From Candidatus Ruthia endofausta (GTDB lineage: Bacteria > Pseudomonadota > Gammaproteobacteria > PS1 > Pseudothioglobaceae), in NCBI RefSeq assembly GCF_013342985.1, contig NZ_CP054490.1, positions 992,001 through 1,056,000 of the forward strand: DNA of 64,000 bases, written 5' to 3'. The translations under genes and the position numbers were made by a program. The notes below the pieces were generated by a model. It did no database searches. It had not been told where the DNA came from and saw only the letters and a list, made by a program, of their open reading frames with translations. Within the stretch, counting starts at the first letter, position 1. The number at the start of each line of letters is the position of its first letter. Positions 12,700 through 22,497 of this stretch are shown here, one piece after another.

Positions 12700-13341
12700 A
12701 TGAAAGGATTATTCATTAGTGGTAGTGACACCAATGTTGGTAAAACATTTATTGCTCAGCATTTGATTAGGTTATTATCAAGCACTCTCAAGGTGAGTGT
12801 TAGAAAACCAGTTGAAAGTGACTGTGAAAATCAAAATGGACAGCTGATACCAAAAGATGCCTTATTATTATCCAAGGCTTGCAATATTAATGAACCAATT
12901 GACAAAGTATGCCGATATAAATTTGAGGCGTGTAGTAGTGCGCAGATGGCAAGCCAAGCCTTAGGGTTAAAACTTACCCTAGATGATTTGGTTGATGCTT
13001 GTATGGTAGATGAGTTTGTTGTTGTTGAAGGGGCGGGCGGGTTGCTTTCTCCAATAGCAATACAAGCATTAAACAGTGATTTAATTCAAGTGCTTGATAT
13101 GCCCGTAGTGCTGGTGGTTAAAGATGAACTAGGTGCGGTCAATCAGGCGTTGCTTAGTATTAACGCGGCTCAGCGTTATGGGCTTAATATAAGCATGTTG
13201 GTGTTGAATCAAATTCAACCTAATTTGTTAAAAAATGCACAAGAAATTGCTCAGTATACGGACATTAATATCAATGTGTTTAATCAAGATGATTTAGCAG
13301 CGTTTGAAAGCCAAGTTGAGAAAATTCTATTAGTGATTTAA
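12700..13341 (+). CDS. bioD: ATP-dependent dethiobiotin synthetase
   Basis: This 213-aa protein closes the ureido ring of dethiobiotin, the penultimate step of biotin synthesis. It begins MKGLFISGSDTNVGKTFIAQ, with the BioD P-loop SDTNVGKT near residues 8-15, and continues with KPVESDC and the EGAGGLLSPI motif near 125. The ATG at 12700 is chosen because an upstream in-frame ATG (12655) would add a 15-residue hydrophobic stretch not seen in the family. It stands alone among non-biotin genes and ends convergent with sspB, the two stop codons overlapping at 13339-13340. Confidence 0.93.
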   Translation: MKGLFISGSDTNVGKTFIAQHLIRLLSSTLKVSVRKPVESDCENQNGQLIPKDALLLSKACNINEPIDKVCRYKFEACSSAQMASQALGLKLTLDDLVDACMVDEFVVVEGAGGLLSPIAIQALNSDLIQVLDMPVVLVVKDELGAVNQALLSINAAQRYGLNISMLVLNQIQPNLLKNAQEIAQYTDININVFNQDDLAAFESQVEKILLVI

Positions 13342-13703
13342 TTAAGCAGCGTTAAGTTTGGTTTTTTTTCGGTTTTTTTAGTTTCAGTTTTAAAGAGCGT
13401 GCCTTCGCCATTTTCACCCGCATAAATGCTAGAAACCGCATTGATAGGCACAAAGATATCAACTAATTTATTAGAAAACCTTGCTTTAAAACTAAGACTG
13501 TTATTATTAATCACTAAGTCATGGGTTGTGTTGCTGGCAATATTTAGAACAATTTTGTTCTGTTGAATGAATTGCTTTGGTACAACTACGCCTGAATAAG
13601 TGCAATCGACCAATATGTGAGGGGTTAGCTCAGCATCTTCCATCCATGCGTGATAGGCTCTGATTAAGTAAGGTACTACAGAAGGCACAACCCATTGTTC
13701 CAT
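13338..13703 (-). CDS. sspB: ClpXP adaptor SspB
   Basis: This 121-aa protein belongs to the stringent starvation protein B family, which binds ssrA-tagged peptides and hands them to ClpXP. The conserved core PYLIRAYHAWMEDAELTPHI, then DCTYSGVVVPKQFIQ and FSARF-like KARFSNKLVDIFVPI are recognisable. A Lys/Glu-rich linker leads to a short tail (NLTLLN) where relatives carry the ClpX-binding motif. It follows sspA with a 6-nt gap, the standard sspAB operon order. Confidence 0.93.
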   Translation of the reverse strand: MEQWVVPSVVPYLIRAYHAWMEDAELTPHILVDCTYSGVVVPKQFIQQNKIVLNIASNTTHDLVINNNSLSFKARFSNKLVDIFVPINAVSSIYAGENGEGTLFKTETKKTEKKPNLTLLN

Positions 13704-13709
13704 TGTTTT

Positions 13710-14339
13710 TTAGTTATATTCTTTTTCGCAATCGGTTAGGCTTGCTTTAAAGCTGTCTCTAGCAGAAAGTCTATTTGCATAATCTGTAACGGCTTTTCCT
13801 GGTACACCTAACTCAATGTCAAGCTTTTTTAAACGCCATAATAAAGCGCCTAGGCAGGCATCAACAATGGTCATGTCGTCGCTTTTAAAGAAAGGTTTAT
13901 AAGCAAACAAAGGCACTAATTCAATCAGATTACTTTTTAGGATTTTGCGCGCCTCATTAGCACCTTTCTTGTTGCCTGATTCAATGGTATTTACCAATTC
14001 AAACCAACAACCAGGTGCTCTGGTAAATCTAAAGATAAGTAATCTTTTCTCCGATTTTTCAATCGGGTCCACAGGTAATAATGGCGGGAACGGGAAACGT
14101 TCATCAAGGTATTCCATCACCACCGAAAGGTCGTATAAAACAATCCCTCTATCAAATAAAGTAGGTAATGACTGACACGGGTTAAGCTCTAGAATTTCTT
14201 CAGGAATTTCCTCAAGTTTCAAATTTAACACCTCTCTTTCAATATTTTTCTCAGCCATGATGAAGCGCACTGCATGGGATTCCATCTCTTGTGGTGAAGA
14301 ATAAAGAGTTGTTGAAGCAGGGTTAGGTTTTGTTAACAT
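13710..14339 (-). CDS. sspA: Stringent starvation protein A (GST fold)
   Basis: This 209-aa glutathione-S-transferase-fold protein associates with RNA polymerase in enterobacteria and controls stationary-phase genes. The N-terminal thioredoxin-like half shows LYSSPQEMESHAVRFIMAEK and the conserved LNPCQSLPTLFDRGIVLYD; the C-terminal helical half follows. Glutathione-binding residues are not expected to be functional in SspA. It is the first gene of sspAB and lies downstream of a palindrome (14363-14390) that separates it from the bc1 genes, so it probably has its own promoter or depends on read-through. Confidence 0.92.
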   Translation of the reverse strand: MLTKPNPASTTLYSSPQEMESHAVRFIMAEKNIEREVLNLKLEEIPEEILELNPCQSLPTLFDRGIVLYDLSVVMEYLDERFPFPPLLPVDPIEKSEKRLLIFRFTRAPGCWFELVNTIESGNKKGANEARKILKSNLIELVPLFAYKPFFKSDDMTIVDACLGALLWRLKKLDIELGVPGKAVTDYANRLSARDSFKASLTDCEKEYN

Positions 14340-14362
14340 AATAATTACCTTTAAAAATAATA

Positions 14363-14390
14363 ATAACAGCGTTTTTAAAAACGCTGTTAT
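14363..14390 (-). terminator. Perfect 14-bp palindrome between petC and sspA
   Basis: ATAACAGCGTTTTT is followed directly by its reverse complement. On the minus strand a T-rich stretch follows, so the hairpin probably ends the petABC transcript before sspA. Confidence 0.7.
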
Positions 14391-14418
14391 GTAGAGTGAA
14401 CTTTACTTGTATTAGAAA

Positions 14419-15288
14419 TTAATCCTTAGCACGCCATTTTCCGTATTTAACATCTTTCCAATATTCTTTTTTCAGTAAATAGGCAAAAATGAATAAGACA
14501 AACAAAAAGCCCAATACTTTAATACCAAGGTCAAATCGTACCAGCTTAGCTGGCTCACCAACATAGTCTAGAAAGTTGGTAATATCTCTAATATCTTGGT
14601 TAAATTCTTTGCTGGATTTGTCTTGTTTTAACTGCCATAGAACATCTGGCATGGAGGCGTTTTCTAGTACATGATTGTTTACACCAAATACACGTGAATC
14701 GTCTTTATAAAACCCACGTAAGTAAGTGTATATCCAATCTGTGCCTTTTGAGCGCGACACCAAAGATAGGTCTGGATTGTTGCCAAACCATTGTTCAGCA
14801 TCAGAAACAGACATGGCTGAAGTGATTAATGAACCTACTTTTTCATCGGTAAATATTAGATTTTTTTCCACCTCTTTATCAGTGGCTTTTATTAAATTTT
14901 CTTCAATTTCTTCTTTAGAAATTTTTGCAAAAAAACTTTTAGCCTGCTCAAGACTAGTGATTTCATTATCAAATGCCTTTGAAAGAGCTGTAAGGTCGTT
15001 ATGTTCTAGCGATTGATTATTTAGCACAGCTACTTTTGCTTTCTCATAAGTAGCAATGACATCATCTAAGAATAAGTCCTTTCCAATGCGATTGTAGCGC
15101 ATAAATTGGATTGAATGACAGCCAGAACAATAATTCATAAATAATTTTGCACCTCTTTGCAATGATTTTTTATCATTAATGTCAGTATTAGCATGGTCTA
15201 GATGAACCTCAGTTGATGCAAAGACATTAAGAGAGAAAGTTAAAATTGCGACTGTTATTAGTGTTTCGTGTAATTGTTTTTTCATCAT
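14419..15288 (-). CDS. petC: Cytochrome c1 of the bc1 complex
   Basis: This 289-aa membrane-anchored periplasmic c-type cytochrome accepts electrons from the Rieske protein and passes them to soluble cytochrome c. There is an N-terminal signal peptide (cleavage near FA-STEVH), one haem motif CSGCH at 54-58, the distal axial-ligand region near MPDVLWQL, and a C-terminal TM anchor (VLGFLFVLFIFAYLL) ending in basic residues. A lysine/glutamate-rich stretch at about 110-145 looks like an insertion. It is the last gene of petA-petB-petC and starts at the petB stop without a gap. Confidence 0.95.
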   Translation of the reverse strand: MMKKQLHETLITVAILTFSLNVFASTEVHLDHANTDINDKKSLQRGAKLFMNYCSGCHSIQFMRYNRIGKDLFLDDVIATYEKAKVAVLNNQSLEHNDLTALSKAFDNEITSLEQAKSFFAKISKEEIEENLIKATDKEVEKNLIFTDEKVGSLITSAMSVSDAEQWFGNNPDLSLVSRSKGTDWIYTYLRGFYKDDSRVFGVNNHVLENASMPDVLWQLKQDKSSKEFNQDIRDITNFLDYVGEPAKLVRFDLGIKVLGFLFVLFIFAYLLKKEYWKDVKYGKWRAKD

Positions 15289-16512
15289 TTATCCCGTTAC
15301 TCTTGTTGGCACTGGTTTGGTTTTTCCAATGGAAGTAAACCAAGGCATTAAGATAAAGAACCCAAAATAAGTAACTGTAAATACTCTTGCTAATAGCGCA
15401 TTAATTGGTGTTACTGGCTGCATACCTAAGTAGCCAAGCACAACAAAACTGATAACAAAAACCCCTAGGGCAACTTTATAAGGCCATGAACGATGGCGGA
15501 TTGATTTCACGCTAGATCTGTCCAACCATGGTAGTGCAATTAAAATTAATAGTGCTGCAAACATACCAACAACGCCTGGGAATTGTGAACCAAACATAGG
15601 TGGAATGGCTCTTAATACTGAATAAAAAGGCGTTAAGTACCAAAGTGGTGCAATATGACTAGGTGTTTTAAGTGGATTTGCTTCAACAAAGTTGGCATTT
15701 TCTAAGAAATAACCATTCATTGCTGGGGCGAAGAATACAAAAACTGAGAAAATCATTAAAAATACCACTACGCCCACAATATCCTTAACACTGTAATATG
15801 GATGAAATGGAATGCCATCTTTAGGAATACCATTTTTATCTTTATTTTGCTTGATTTCTATCCCGTCTGGATTGTTTGAGCCCACTGTGTGTAATGCCAC
15901 AATGTGCAAAAACACCAAAATAACTAAAATCAACGGTAAAGCAATCACGTGTAATGAAAAGAAACGATTTAGAGCAGGATCGCCAACTGCATAGTCACCT
16001 AAAATGAAGGTTAGGATATCTGGACCAAATACAGGCACTGAACCAAATAGTGAGATAATAACTTGTGCGCCCCAATATGACATTTGCCCCCACGGTAATA
16101 CGTAGCCCATAAAAGCTTCTGCCATTAATGCAATATATAGTACCATGCCTAAAATCCAAATCAACTCACGCGGTGTTTTGTATGAGCCATAAAGCAAACC
16201 ACGATACATGTGCAAATAAATAACAATGAAAAAAGCAGAGGCACCTGTTGAGTGTAGATAGCGAATGAGCCAACCCCAGTCAACATCACGCATAATGTAT
16301 TCAACTGAGGCAAAGGCATGCGCTGCATCAGGTTTAAAGTGCATGGTTAAGAAAATGCCGGTTATAATTTGCATGACCAATACCAACATGGCTAATGAGC
16401 CAAAAAAATACCAGAAATTAAAATTTCTAGGGGTGTAATATTCTGCTAAATGTTCGTTCCAAACTTTGGTTAGTGGAAATCTTTGATCAATCCAGTTTTT
16501 GTTATTATCCAT
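15289..16512 (-). CDS. petB: Cytochrome b of the bc1 complex
   Basis: This protein of about 407 aa is the integral-membrane quinol oxidase subunit with two haems b. It starts MDNNKNWIDQRFPLTKVW, with GGAGAA-like AGGAGAA 5 nt ahead of the ATG at 16512; an in-frame upstream start would overlap petA and add unrelated residues. Helix B carries RYLHSTGASAFF and helix D FFSLHVIALP with the haem histidines, the Qo loop shows PWGQMSYWGAQVI, and the PEWY-type motif appears as APLWYLTPFYSVLRAIP. There are eight TM helices. Confidence 0.96.
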   Translation of the reverse strand: MDNNKNWIDQRFPLTKVWNEHLAEYYTPRNFNFWYFFGSLAMLVLVMQIITGIFLTMHFKPDAAHAFASVEYIMRDVDWGWLIRYLHSTGASAFFIVIYLHMYRGLLYGSYKTPRELIWILGMVLYIALMAEAFMGYVLPWGQMSYWGAQVIISLFGSVPVFGPDILTFILGDYAVGDPALNRFFSLHVIALPLILVILVFLHIVALHTVGSNNPDGIEIKQNKDKNGIPKDGIPFHPYYSVKDIVGVVVFLMIFSVFVFFAPAMNGYFLENANFVEANPLKTPSHIAPLWYLTPFYSVLRAIPPMFGSQFPGVVGMFAALLILIALPWLDRSSVKSIRHRSWPYKVALGVFVISFVVLGYLGMQPVTPINALLARVFTVTYFGFFILMPWFTSIGKTKPVPTRVTG

Positions 16513-16525
16513 CCTATTCTCCTGA

Positions 16526-17122
16526 TTATGCTTTTGGATCAATGCCAATTCGAATAAGATAATCGGCGATAAAATGATAAGGCGGAATGACCAAGTTTGT
16601 TGGTGCTGGAACGCCCGCATAAACTCTGCCTGCTAAGTCAAACTTAGAGCCATGGCAAGGACAATAAAAACCACCTTTCCATGAGGCTCCACCAAGATCG
16701 GCAGCGCCCAGTTCAGGTCGATAAGTTGGCGAGCAACCTAGGTGAGTGCAAACACCAACAATAACGGCAACATCAGGATTGATTGAGCGATAAAGATTTT
16801 TAGCGTATTCTGGTTGTTGAGAGAGCTCATTGCTACCAGGGTCGGTTAAGACGCTGTCCAACGTGCTTAAATTTTCAATGGTTGTTTTGTCACGCTTAAA
16901 AATCCAAACGGGCTTTTTCCGCCACAGAACCCTAACCAACTGCCCATTGTCTAACTTGCTAATATCAACGTCAACTGGTGCGCCAGCTGCTTTTACTCTT
17001 GCTGAAGGCATCCATGATGATAAAAATGGCACCAAGACAAAACCAACACCTACTGCACCAACTACGCTTGTAGCGCCTGTTAAAAAGTGCCTTTTCTTCA
17101 AGTCTATTTCTTGTTCTGACAT
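16526..17122 (-). CDS. petA: Rieske iron-sulfur protein of the bc1 complex
   Basis: This 198-aa protein has an N-terminal TM anchor that looks like a twin-arginine-type or retained signal (KKRHFLTGATSVVGAVGVGF) and a periplasmic Rieske domain. The cluster-binding motifs are CTHLGC (box 1) and CPCHGSKFD (box 2), with GRVYAGVPAPTNL closing the fold. It transfers electrons from ubiquinol to cytochrome c1. It is the first gene of petABC, 13 nt ahead of petB, so its promoter lies in 17123-17228. Confidence 0.96.
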   Translation of the reverse strand: MSEQEIDLKKRHFLTGATSVVGAVGVGFVLVPFLSSWMPSARVKAAGAPVDVDISKLDNGQLVRVLWRKKPVWIFKRDKTTIENLSTLDSVLTDPGSNELSQQPEYAKNLYRSINPDVAVIVGVCTHLGCSPTYRPELGAADLGGASWKGGFYCPCHGSKFDLAGRVYAGVPAPTNLVIPPYHFIADYLIRIGIDPKA

Positions 17123-17228
17123 AAGAGTTACAATCCTTTATTTTGAATGTTCGCAAATAAAATCTAATTTTAAACCCTAATCATTATAATGTATATTAGC
17201 TTTATGTAATAGATAATTGTTATGAGTG

Positions 17229-17534
17229 TTATTTGTTGATATTAATTTTGATTTCTACGTGTATTACAGACTCAAGCGCTGGTATTTGTGTCAAAAGTTC
17301 TAGCAATATCACTAATTGCTTTTGAGCTCTAAAAGCAATAGCTTGATTATGGGTTATTAATGTTGCTGTATTGTCTTTAATTAAGCACAATTCAAGTGAT
17401 TTTAGTGTGCTTGGTAAAAGCTTAGCAAGCTCAATGTTAATTTTGTTATAGGCCTTTGCTTGGGCAAATAGTTGCCCAAGTTGACCATTGGGCACAAAAC
17501 TTGCAAGATTTGTTAGGGTTTTATACTGACACAT
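17229..17534 (-). CDS. DUF721/DciA-like protein
   Basis: This 101-aa soluble protein fits the DUF721 family by size, by the pattern LPSTLKSLELCLIKDNTATLITHNQAIAFRAQKQLVILLELL, and by lying next to secA, where DUF721 genes occur in many gammaproteobacteria. DUF721 includes DciA, which loads or operates the replicative helicase DnaB in bacteria lacking DnaC. The domain is the short single KH-like form. It is divergent from secA with 53 bp between the starts. The family call is moderately sure; the DciA role is inferred. Confidence 0.65.
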   Translation of the reverse strand: MCQYKTLTNLASFVPNGQLGQLFAQAKAYNKINIELAKLLPSTLKSLELCLIKDNTATLITHNQAIAFRAQKQLVILLELLTQIPALESVIHVEIKININK

Positions 17535-17587
17535 TTATATATCTATGAGAAAATAGGTTTTTTAAATTAATTTAAAAATATTCTATT

Positions 17588-20266
17588 ATGAGTATTATAA
17601 ATAAAGTTTTATCAAAAATTGTTGGCTCTAGAAACGATCGACTCATCAAAGTATTATACAAAACTGTTGGTCAAATTACTGAATTAGAACCAAACATGCA
17701 AGCATTTAGTGATGAGCAACTTAAGTCCAAAACTCAAGAATTTAAAGACAGAATTAACAATCAAGAAGCTCTAGATTCAATCCTTGTTGAGGCATTTGCC
17801 GTGATTCGTGAAGCATCAACACGAGTGCTAGGCCTTAGGCACCATGATGTGCAACTCATTGGTGGCATGGTGCTTAATGATGACAACATTGCAGAGATGG
17901 GCACAGGCGAGGGCAAGACTTTGGTGGCAACTTTGCCTGCCTATCTTAATGCACTTAGTGGCAAAGGCGTACATATAGTCACTGTGAATGATTACTTGGC
18001 GACTCGTGATGCACAGTGGATGGGTAAAGTGTTTGATTTTTTAGGCATGAGTGTGGGTATTATTACCTCAAACATGGCACATGAAGACAAACAAGCCGCC
18101 TATTTGTGTGATATTGCTTATGCAACTAATAATGAGCTGGGCTTTGATTATCTTCGTGACAATATGGTATTTACTTCTGAGCAAAAAGTACAACGCGTGC
18201 TTAATTTTGCCATTGTGGATGAGGTGGATTCGATTTTAATTGACGAGGCTAGAACGCCTTTGATTATTTCTGGCCTGGCAGGTGATTATACACAGATTTA
18301 TCAGGCCATTAACCACATGATTCCTAATTTTACCAAGCAAACAGAAAGTGGCGAAGGCAAGGAAGTGGTTATTGAAGTGGTAGGTGATTACACCGTTGAT
18401 GAAAAGCACAAGCAGGTGTTTTTGACTGATGATGGCCATGGCAAAGCTGAGGATTTGTTGATTGATGCTGGCGCCTTGCCAGAGAGTGCTAGTCTTTATG
18501 ATGCGAGTAATATTTTATTAATGCAACATATTAACTCAGCATTACGTGCACATATTTTATTCCAAAAAGATGTGGACTATGTTGTGCAAGATGATGAAGT
18601 TGTGATTGTTGATGAATTTACTGGTAGGACTATGCCAGGTCGTCGTTGGTCAGAAGGGCTGCATCAGGCTATTGAAGCCAAAGAAGGGGTGAGCATTAAA
18701 AAGGAAAACCAAACGCTCGCCTCAATTACTTTTCAAAACTATTTTAGGCTTTATACAACGCTTTCAGGCATGACAGGTAGTGCTGATACTGAAGCAGTAG
18801 AATTTCAAGATATTTACGGGTTGGAAACTGTGGTTGTTCCACCTAACAAGCCGTCTGCACGTGTAGATAAACCAGACCAAATTTATCTAACAACTCAAGA
18901 AAAATTTGAAGCTATTGCGCTTGATGTTGCCGATTGTCAGCAAACTGGACAGCCAGTTTTGGTAGGTACTAGTAGTATTGAAAATTCAGAACTAATTTCT
19001 GCCCTATTAGAAAAAAATAATATCAAGCACGAAGTTCTAAACGCCAAACAGCACGAACGAGAGGCTATTATTATTGCCAATGCTGGCAGTATTGGCGCAG
19101 TGACCATTGCGACTAATATGGCAGGTCGAGGTACGGATATTGTACTCGGTGGAAAATTGCCTGAAGAGGCAACGGATAAACAAAAAGTTGATTGGCAAAT
19201 TCAGCACGACGACGTTATTAAAGCAGGAGGTTTGCATATTGTGGGCACAGAGCGTAATGAGTCACGTCGGGTAGATAATCAATTACGTGGTCGTGCTGCG
19301 CGTCAAGGTGATGTGGGTTCAACGCGTTTTTATTTGTCGTTAGAAGATAATTTAATGCGTATTTTTGCCAGCAAAAAAATGGCATCTATGATGCAAAGAT
19401 TGGGCATGGAAAAAGGCGAGGCAATTGAGCACAAAATGGTCAATCGAGCCATTGAAAATGCCCAAAAAAAGGTAGAAGGCATGAACTATGACGCACGTAA
19501 ACACCTTTTAGAATATGATGATGTTGCTAATGGCCAAAGAAAAGTCATCTATCAGTTGCGTGATGATTTGATGAGTGTCAATGATGTTCAAGACCGCTTT
19601 ATCAGAATTAGAGAGAAAGTCATTGAGCAGCTTTTTGCAGACTATATTTCAGTCGAATTGATGGAAGAAGATTGGGATGTTGAAGGCTTTCATAATGCGT
19701 TAAAAGCCGATTATTCAGCCGATTTTCCATTACAACAATGGCTTGATGAAGGTGTTGATATTGATGAATTACAATCAAGAATTATTCAAGGGCTTAGTAC
19801 CATTTGTAATCACAAAGAAGAAATGGTTGGCACTGAGCCTATGCGTGAATTTGAAAAAGCAGTCATGTTGCAAACCCTTGACCACTATTGGAAAGAGCAT
19901 TTGGCAGCTATGGATTATTTACGTCAAAGTGTTAATCTGCGTGGCTATGCGCAAAAAAATCCAACACAAGAATATAAGCGAGAATCGTTTACTATGTTTA
20001 CCTCGCTGTTAGACACTATTAATATTGAAATTGTTAAATCTCTATCAAGTGTCATCATTAATGAAAATACCAATGCCTCAGATGTTGAACAGCAAAACAA
20101 CGAGAGTGCACAGGCTCAGCATGAAAAAGTTGGAACATTGGGTGTTGATGATGTCGAAATAAAAGCCGTCCAACAAAACACATATCAAAGAGAAGAAAAA
20201 AAAGTAGGACGAAACGACCCCTGTCCTTGTGGCTCAGGTAAAAAATATAAAAAATGTCATGGCTAA
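17588..20266 (+). CDS. secA: Preprotein translocase ATPase SecA
   Basis: This 892-aa DEAD-like motor drives proteins through SecYEG. Nucleotide-binding fold 1 has [12 protein letters not shown] near 102 and the DEAD-box-like [20 protein letters not shown] near 207-225. The preprotein cross-linking domain and fold 2 ([13 protein letters not shown], then [23 protein letters not shown]) follow. The C-terminus keeps the SecB/zinc-binding tail [14 protein letters not shown]. The anmK start lies inside its last codons, so translation of the two is coupled. Confidence 0.98.
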   Translation: MSIINKVLSKIVGSRNDRLIKVLYKTVGQITELEPNMQAFSDEQLKSKTQEFKDRINNQEALDSILVEAFAVIREASTRVLGLRHHDVQLIGGMVLNDDNIAEMGTGEGKTLVATLPAYLNALSGKGVHIVTVNDYLATRDAQWMGKVFDFLGMSVGIITSNMAHEDKQAAYLCDIAYATNNELGFDYLRDNMVFTSEQKVQRVLNFAIVDEVDSILIDEARTPLIISGLAGDYTQIYQAINHMIPNFTKQTESGEGKEVVIEVVGDYTVDEKHKQVFLTDDGHGKAEDLLIDAGALPESASLYDASNILLMQHINSALRAHILFQKDVDYVVQDDEVVIVDEFTGRTMPGRRWSEGLHQAIEAKEGVSIKKENQTLASITFQNYFRLYTTLSGMTGSADTEAVEFQDIYGLETVVVPPNKPSARVDKPDQIYLTTQEKFEAIALDVADCQQTGQPVLVGTSSIENSELISALLEKNNIKHEVLNAKQHEREAIIIANAGSIGAVTIATNMAGRGTDIVLGGKLPEEATDKQKVDWQIQHDDVIKAGGLHIVGTERNESRRVDNQLRGRAARQGDVGSTRFYLSLEDNLMRIFASKKMASMMQRLGMEKGEAIEHKMVNRAIENAQKKVEGMNYDARKHLLEYDDVANGQRKVIYQLRDDLMSVNDVQDRFIRIREKVIEQLFADYISVELMEEDWDVEGFHNALKADYSADFPLQQWLDEGVDIDELQSRIIQGLSTICNHKEEMVGTEPMREFEKAVMLQTLDHYWKEHLAAMDYLRQSVNLRGYAQKNPTQEYKRESFTMFTSLLDTINIEIVKSLSSVIINENTNASDVEQQNNESAQAQHEKVGTLGVDDVEIKAVQQNTYQREEKKVGRNDPCPCGSGKKYKKCHG

Positions 20267-21317
20267 CTATATTGGCTTAATGTCAGGCACCAGTCTTGAT
20301 GGTGTTGATGGCGTTATTATCAATGAAACGGGCAGGAAAATAATAACTCAAGCTTATCTGCCGTACCCTGAAAAACTAAAACAAAGCCTATTAGAACTTA
20401 CCCAAAGTTTAAAAACCTCATTAGAAAATCTGGCTAATATTGACATTCAAATAGCGAGTTGCTTTTCTGATACAGTGCATTTATTATTGCAACAAGGAGG
20501 GTTTGAGGCAAAGGGTATCAAAGCAATCGGCTCACACGGACAAAGCGTTTTCCACCAAGGTGGCAAGTACTCAATGCAAATTGGACACGGTGCATTGATT
20601 GCTGAGAAAACGAGCATTACCACAGTGGCTGATTTTCGTATGCAAGACGTGGCTGCTGGTGGTCAAGGTGCACCACTCACACCACTTTATCATCAGCATA
20701 TGCTTAACGGCAAAGATGGTGTGATTATCAATTTAGGTGGTATTGCTAATATTACCCACAGTTTTAATGGTGAAGTAATTGGATTTGATACAGGTCCTGC
20801 TAATACGTTATTAGATCATTGGATAAAAAAGAACAAGAACTTAGATTATGATCGAGACGGAATTTGGTCGCGTTCTGGATTGGTGAGTCAAGCCTTATTA
20901 AACTCAATGCTTTCAGATGATTATTTCCATAAAGACTACCCTAAAAGCACAGGCCCAGAATATTTTAATTTAGACTGGCTGTCGCAACATTTAAATGGCA
21001 CTGAGCCACCTGAAGATGTGCAAAGAACGCTAATAGAGCTCACAGCGATAAGCATTTCTGAAAATATTCCCTCAGGGGCAGATGTGTATTTTTGTGGTGG
21101 TGGTGTACACAATTTATTTTTATTTGAGCGTTTGTCTTATCAAAACCCTGATAGCAAAGTTACATTAACCAATGATTTGGGCGTATTTGTGGATTATGTA
21201 GAAGCTGCTGCATTTGGTTTTTTTGCCCAACGAACTTTAGAAGGTTTACCGTCAAATTTACCGTCGGTGACAGGCGCTAAGAGTGAAAGGGTATTAGGAG
21301 CAATTTATGCAATTTAA
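20259..21317 (+). CDS. anmK: Anhydro-N-acetylmuramic acid kinase
   Basis: This 352-aa kinase recycles cell-wall anhMurNAc to MurNAc-6-phosphate. It begins [20 protein letters not shown], the AnmK signature, and shows AVADFR-like [26 protein letters not shown] and [13 protein letters not shown]. The ATG at 20259 overlaps the secA stop region by 8 nt; a GTG at 20229 would add ten residues that are only the out-of-frame secA tail. Its own stop overlaps the pyrC start by 11 nt, giving a tightly packed secA-anmK-pyrC row. Confidence 0.95.
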   Translation: MANYIGLMSGTSLDGVDGVIINETGRKIITQAYLPYPEKLKQSLLELTQSLKTSLENLANIDIQIASCFSDTVHLLLQQGGFEAKGIKAIGSHGQSVFHQGGKYSMQIGHGALIAEKTSITTVADFRMQDVAAGGQGAPLTPLYHQHMLNGKDGVIINLGGIANITHSFNGEVIGFDTGPANTLLDHWIKKNKNLDYDRDGIWSRSGLVSQALLNSMLSDDYFHKDYPKSTGPEYFNLDWLSQHLNGTEPPEDVQRTLIELTAISISENIPSGADVYFCGGGVHNLFLFERLSYQNPDSKVTLTNDLGVFVDYVEAAAFGFFAQRTLEGLPSNLPSVTGAKSERVLGAIYAI

Positions 21318-22335
21318 AATGATTCAGCCAGACGACTGTCATTTACACGTGCGCTCAGGCGCAGCATTAAAATCAATTATTGGCATGACGGTGGCGCAAA
21401 TGGGCAGAGCGATTATTATGCCTAATTTAAACTCGCCTGTGACTAATGCTACTCAGGCGCGTATTTATAAAGAAGAAATCTTATCTGTTTTGCCAAAAGG
21501 CAGTAAATTTAACCCGTTGATGGTCTTATATTTAACGGATAACACCACGTCTAAAGACATTCAAGAAGCGATTGATAGTGGCGTTGTAGCAGCCAAGTTG
21601 TACCCTGTAGGGGTAACGACCAATTCAGATGGTGGCGTGACCAATATTACTAAACTTTACCCAACACTAGAGAGTATGCAAAAACTAGGCATGCTACTTT
21701 TGATGCACGGCGAAGTAACACGTAATGAGGTGGATATTTTCGACCGTGAGGCGGTGTTTATTGATGAGGTGCTGAACCAAGTGGTGAATAATTTTCCTGA
21801 GTTGAAAATCGTGTTTGAACACATTACCACTAAAGATGCCGTTGATTTTGTTTTAACAAGTCATCATAAAATAGCAGCAACCATTACACCACACCATCTC
21901 TTAGCCAATAGGAACGATATGTTAGTGGGTGGTATTAAGCCACATTATTTTTGCTTGCCAGTTTTAAAGCGCAAGAATCCACACCAATTAGCATTATTAT
22001 ACGCTGCAACCAGTGGTAATACTAAATTTTTCTTAGGTACAGATTCTGCGCCACATGCTAAGACGGATAAAGAATCTGCCTGTGGTTGTGCTGGTATTTT
22101 TACCGCACATTGCGCCATTGAACTTTATGCGACGGCTTTTGAACGTCAAAATGCATTAGATAAGTTAGAAGGGTTTGCCTCAAAATTCGGTGCAGATTTT
22201 TATAACTTGCCTCATAATACACAGACCATTACACTCAAAAAGCAAGATTGGGTTGTACCAGCAAGCTATCCTTTTGCGCATAGTGATATTGTGCCATTTA
22301 TGGCAACCAAAACACTTGGCTGGAAACTTATTTAA
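21307..22335 (+). CDS. pyrC: Dihydroorotase
   Basis: This 342-aa metallohydrolase converts carbamoyl-aspartate to dihydroorotate. The binuclear zinc ligands are visible: DDCHLHVR near residue 9, the carbamylated lysine in [18 protein letters not shown] near 97, His in [17 protein letters not shown] and the catalytic Asp in [15 protein letters not shown]. It is the E. coli-type class II dihydroorotase. The start overlaps anmK. Together with pyrB and pyrD in this window, three of the pyrimidine steps are present in separate operons. Confidence 0.97.
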   Translation: MQFKMIQPDDCHLHVRSGAALKSIIGMTVAQMGRAIIMPNLNSPVTNATQARIYKEEILSVLPKGSKFNPLMVLYLTDNTTSKDIQEAIDSGVVAAKLYPVGVTTNSDGGVTNITKLYPTLESMQKLGMLLLMHGEVTRNEVDIFDREAVFIDEVLNQVVNNFPELKIVFEHITTKDAVDFVLTSHHKIAATITPHHLLANRNDMLVGGIKPHYFCLPVLKRKNPHQLALLYAATSGNTKFFLGTDSAPHAKTDKESACGCAGIFTAHCAIELYATAFERQNALDKLEGFASKFGADFYNLPHNTQTITLKKQDWVVPASYPFAHSDIVPFMATKTLGWKLI

Positions 22336-22460
22336 AGTAAAACTAAGAGCAACAACTTCCTTTTAACACTCTTTATCTTTTCTGGCTTTTCCGGGTCGTA
22401 AATAATGCCAGCGCCAGACAGGCCAACAGCCATTAGTGGATTGTTCTTATGTGTTTTCAT
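22332..22460 (-). CDS. Possible small protein (42 aa), unrecognised
   Basis: The minus strand between pyrC and ribF holds one short open frame of 42 codons from the ATG at 22460: [20 protein letters not shown] then [22 protein letters not shown]. It extends upstream in frame to a TTG near 22484 (LHDGIANL). The amino-acid composition looks protein-like ([16 protein letters not shown]) and the stop overlaps the convergent pyrC stop. It has no clear ribosome site and matches no family I know. It may be a real small gene or the end of a decayed one. Confidence 0.25.
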   Translation of the reverse strand: MKTHKNNPLMAVGLSGAGIIYDPEKPEKIKSVKRKLLLLVLL

Positions 22461-22497
22461 TAAGTTGGCGATTCCATCGTGCAATTATACTGTTATC

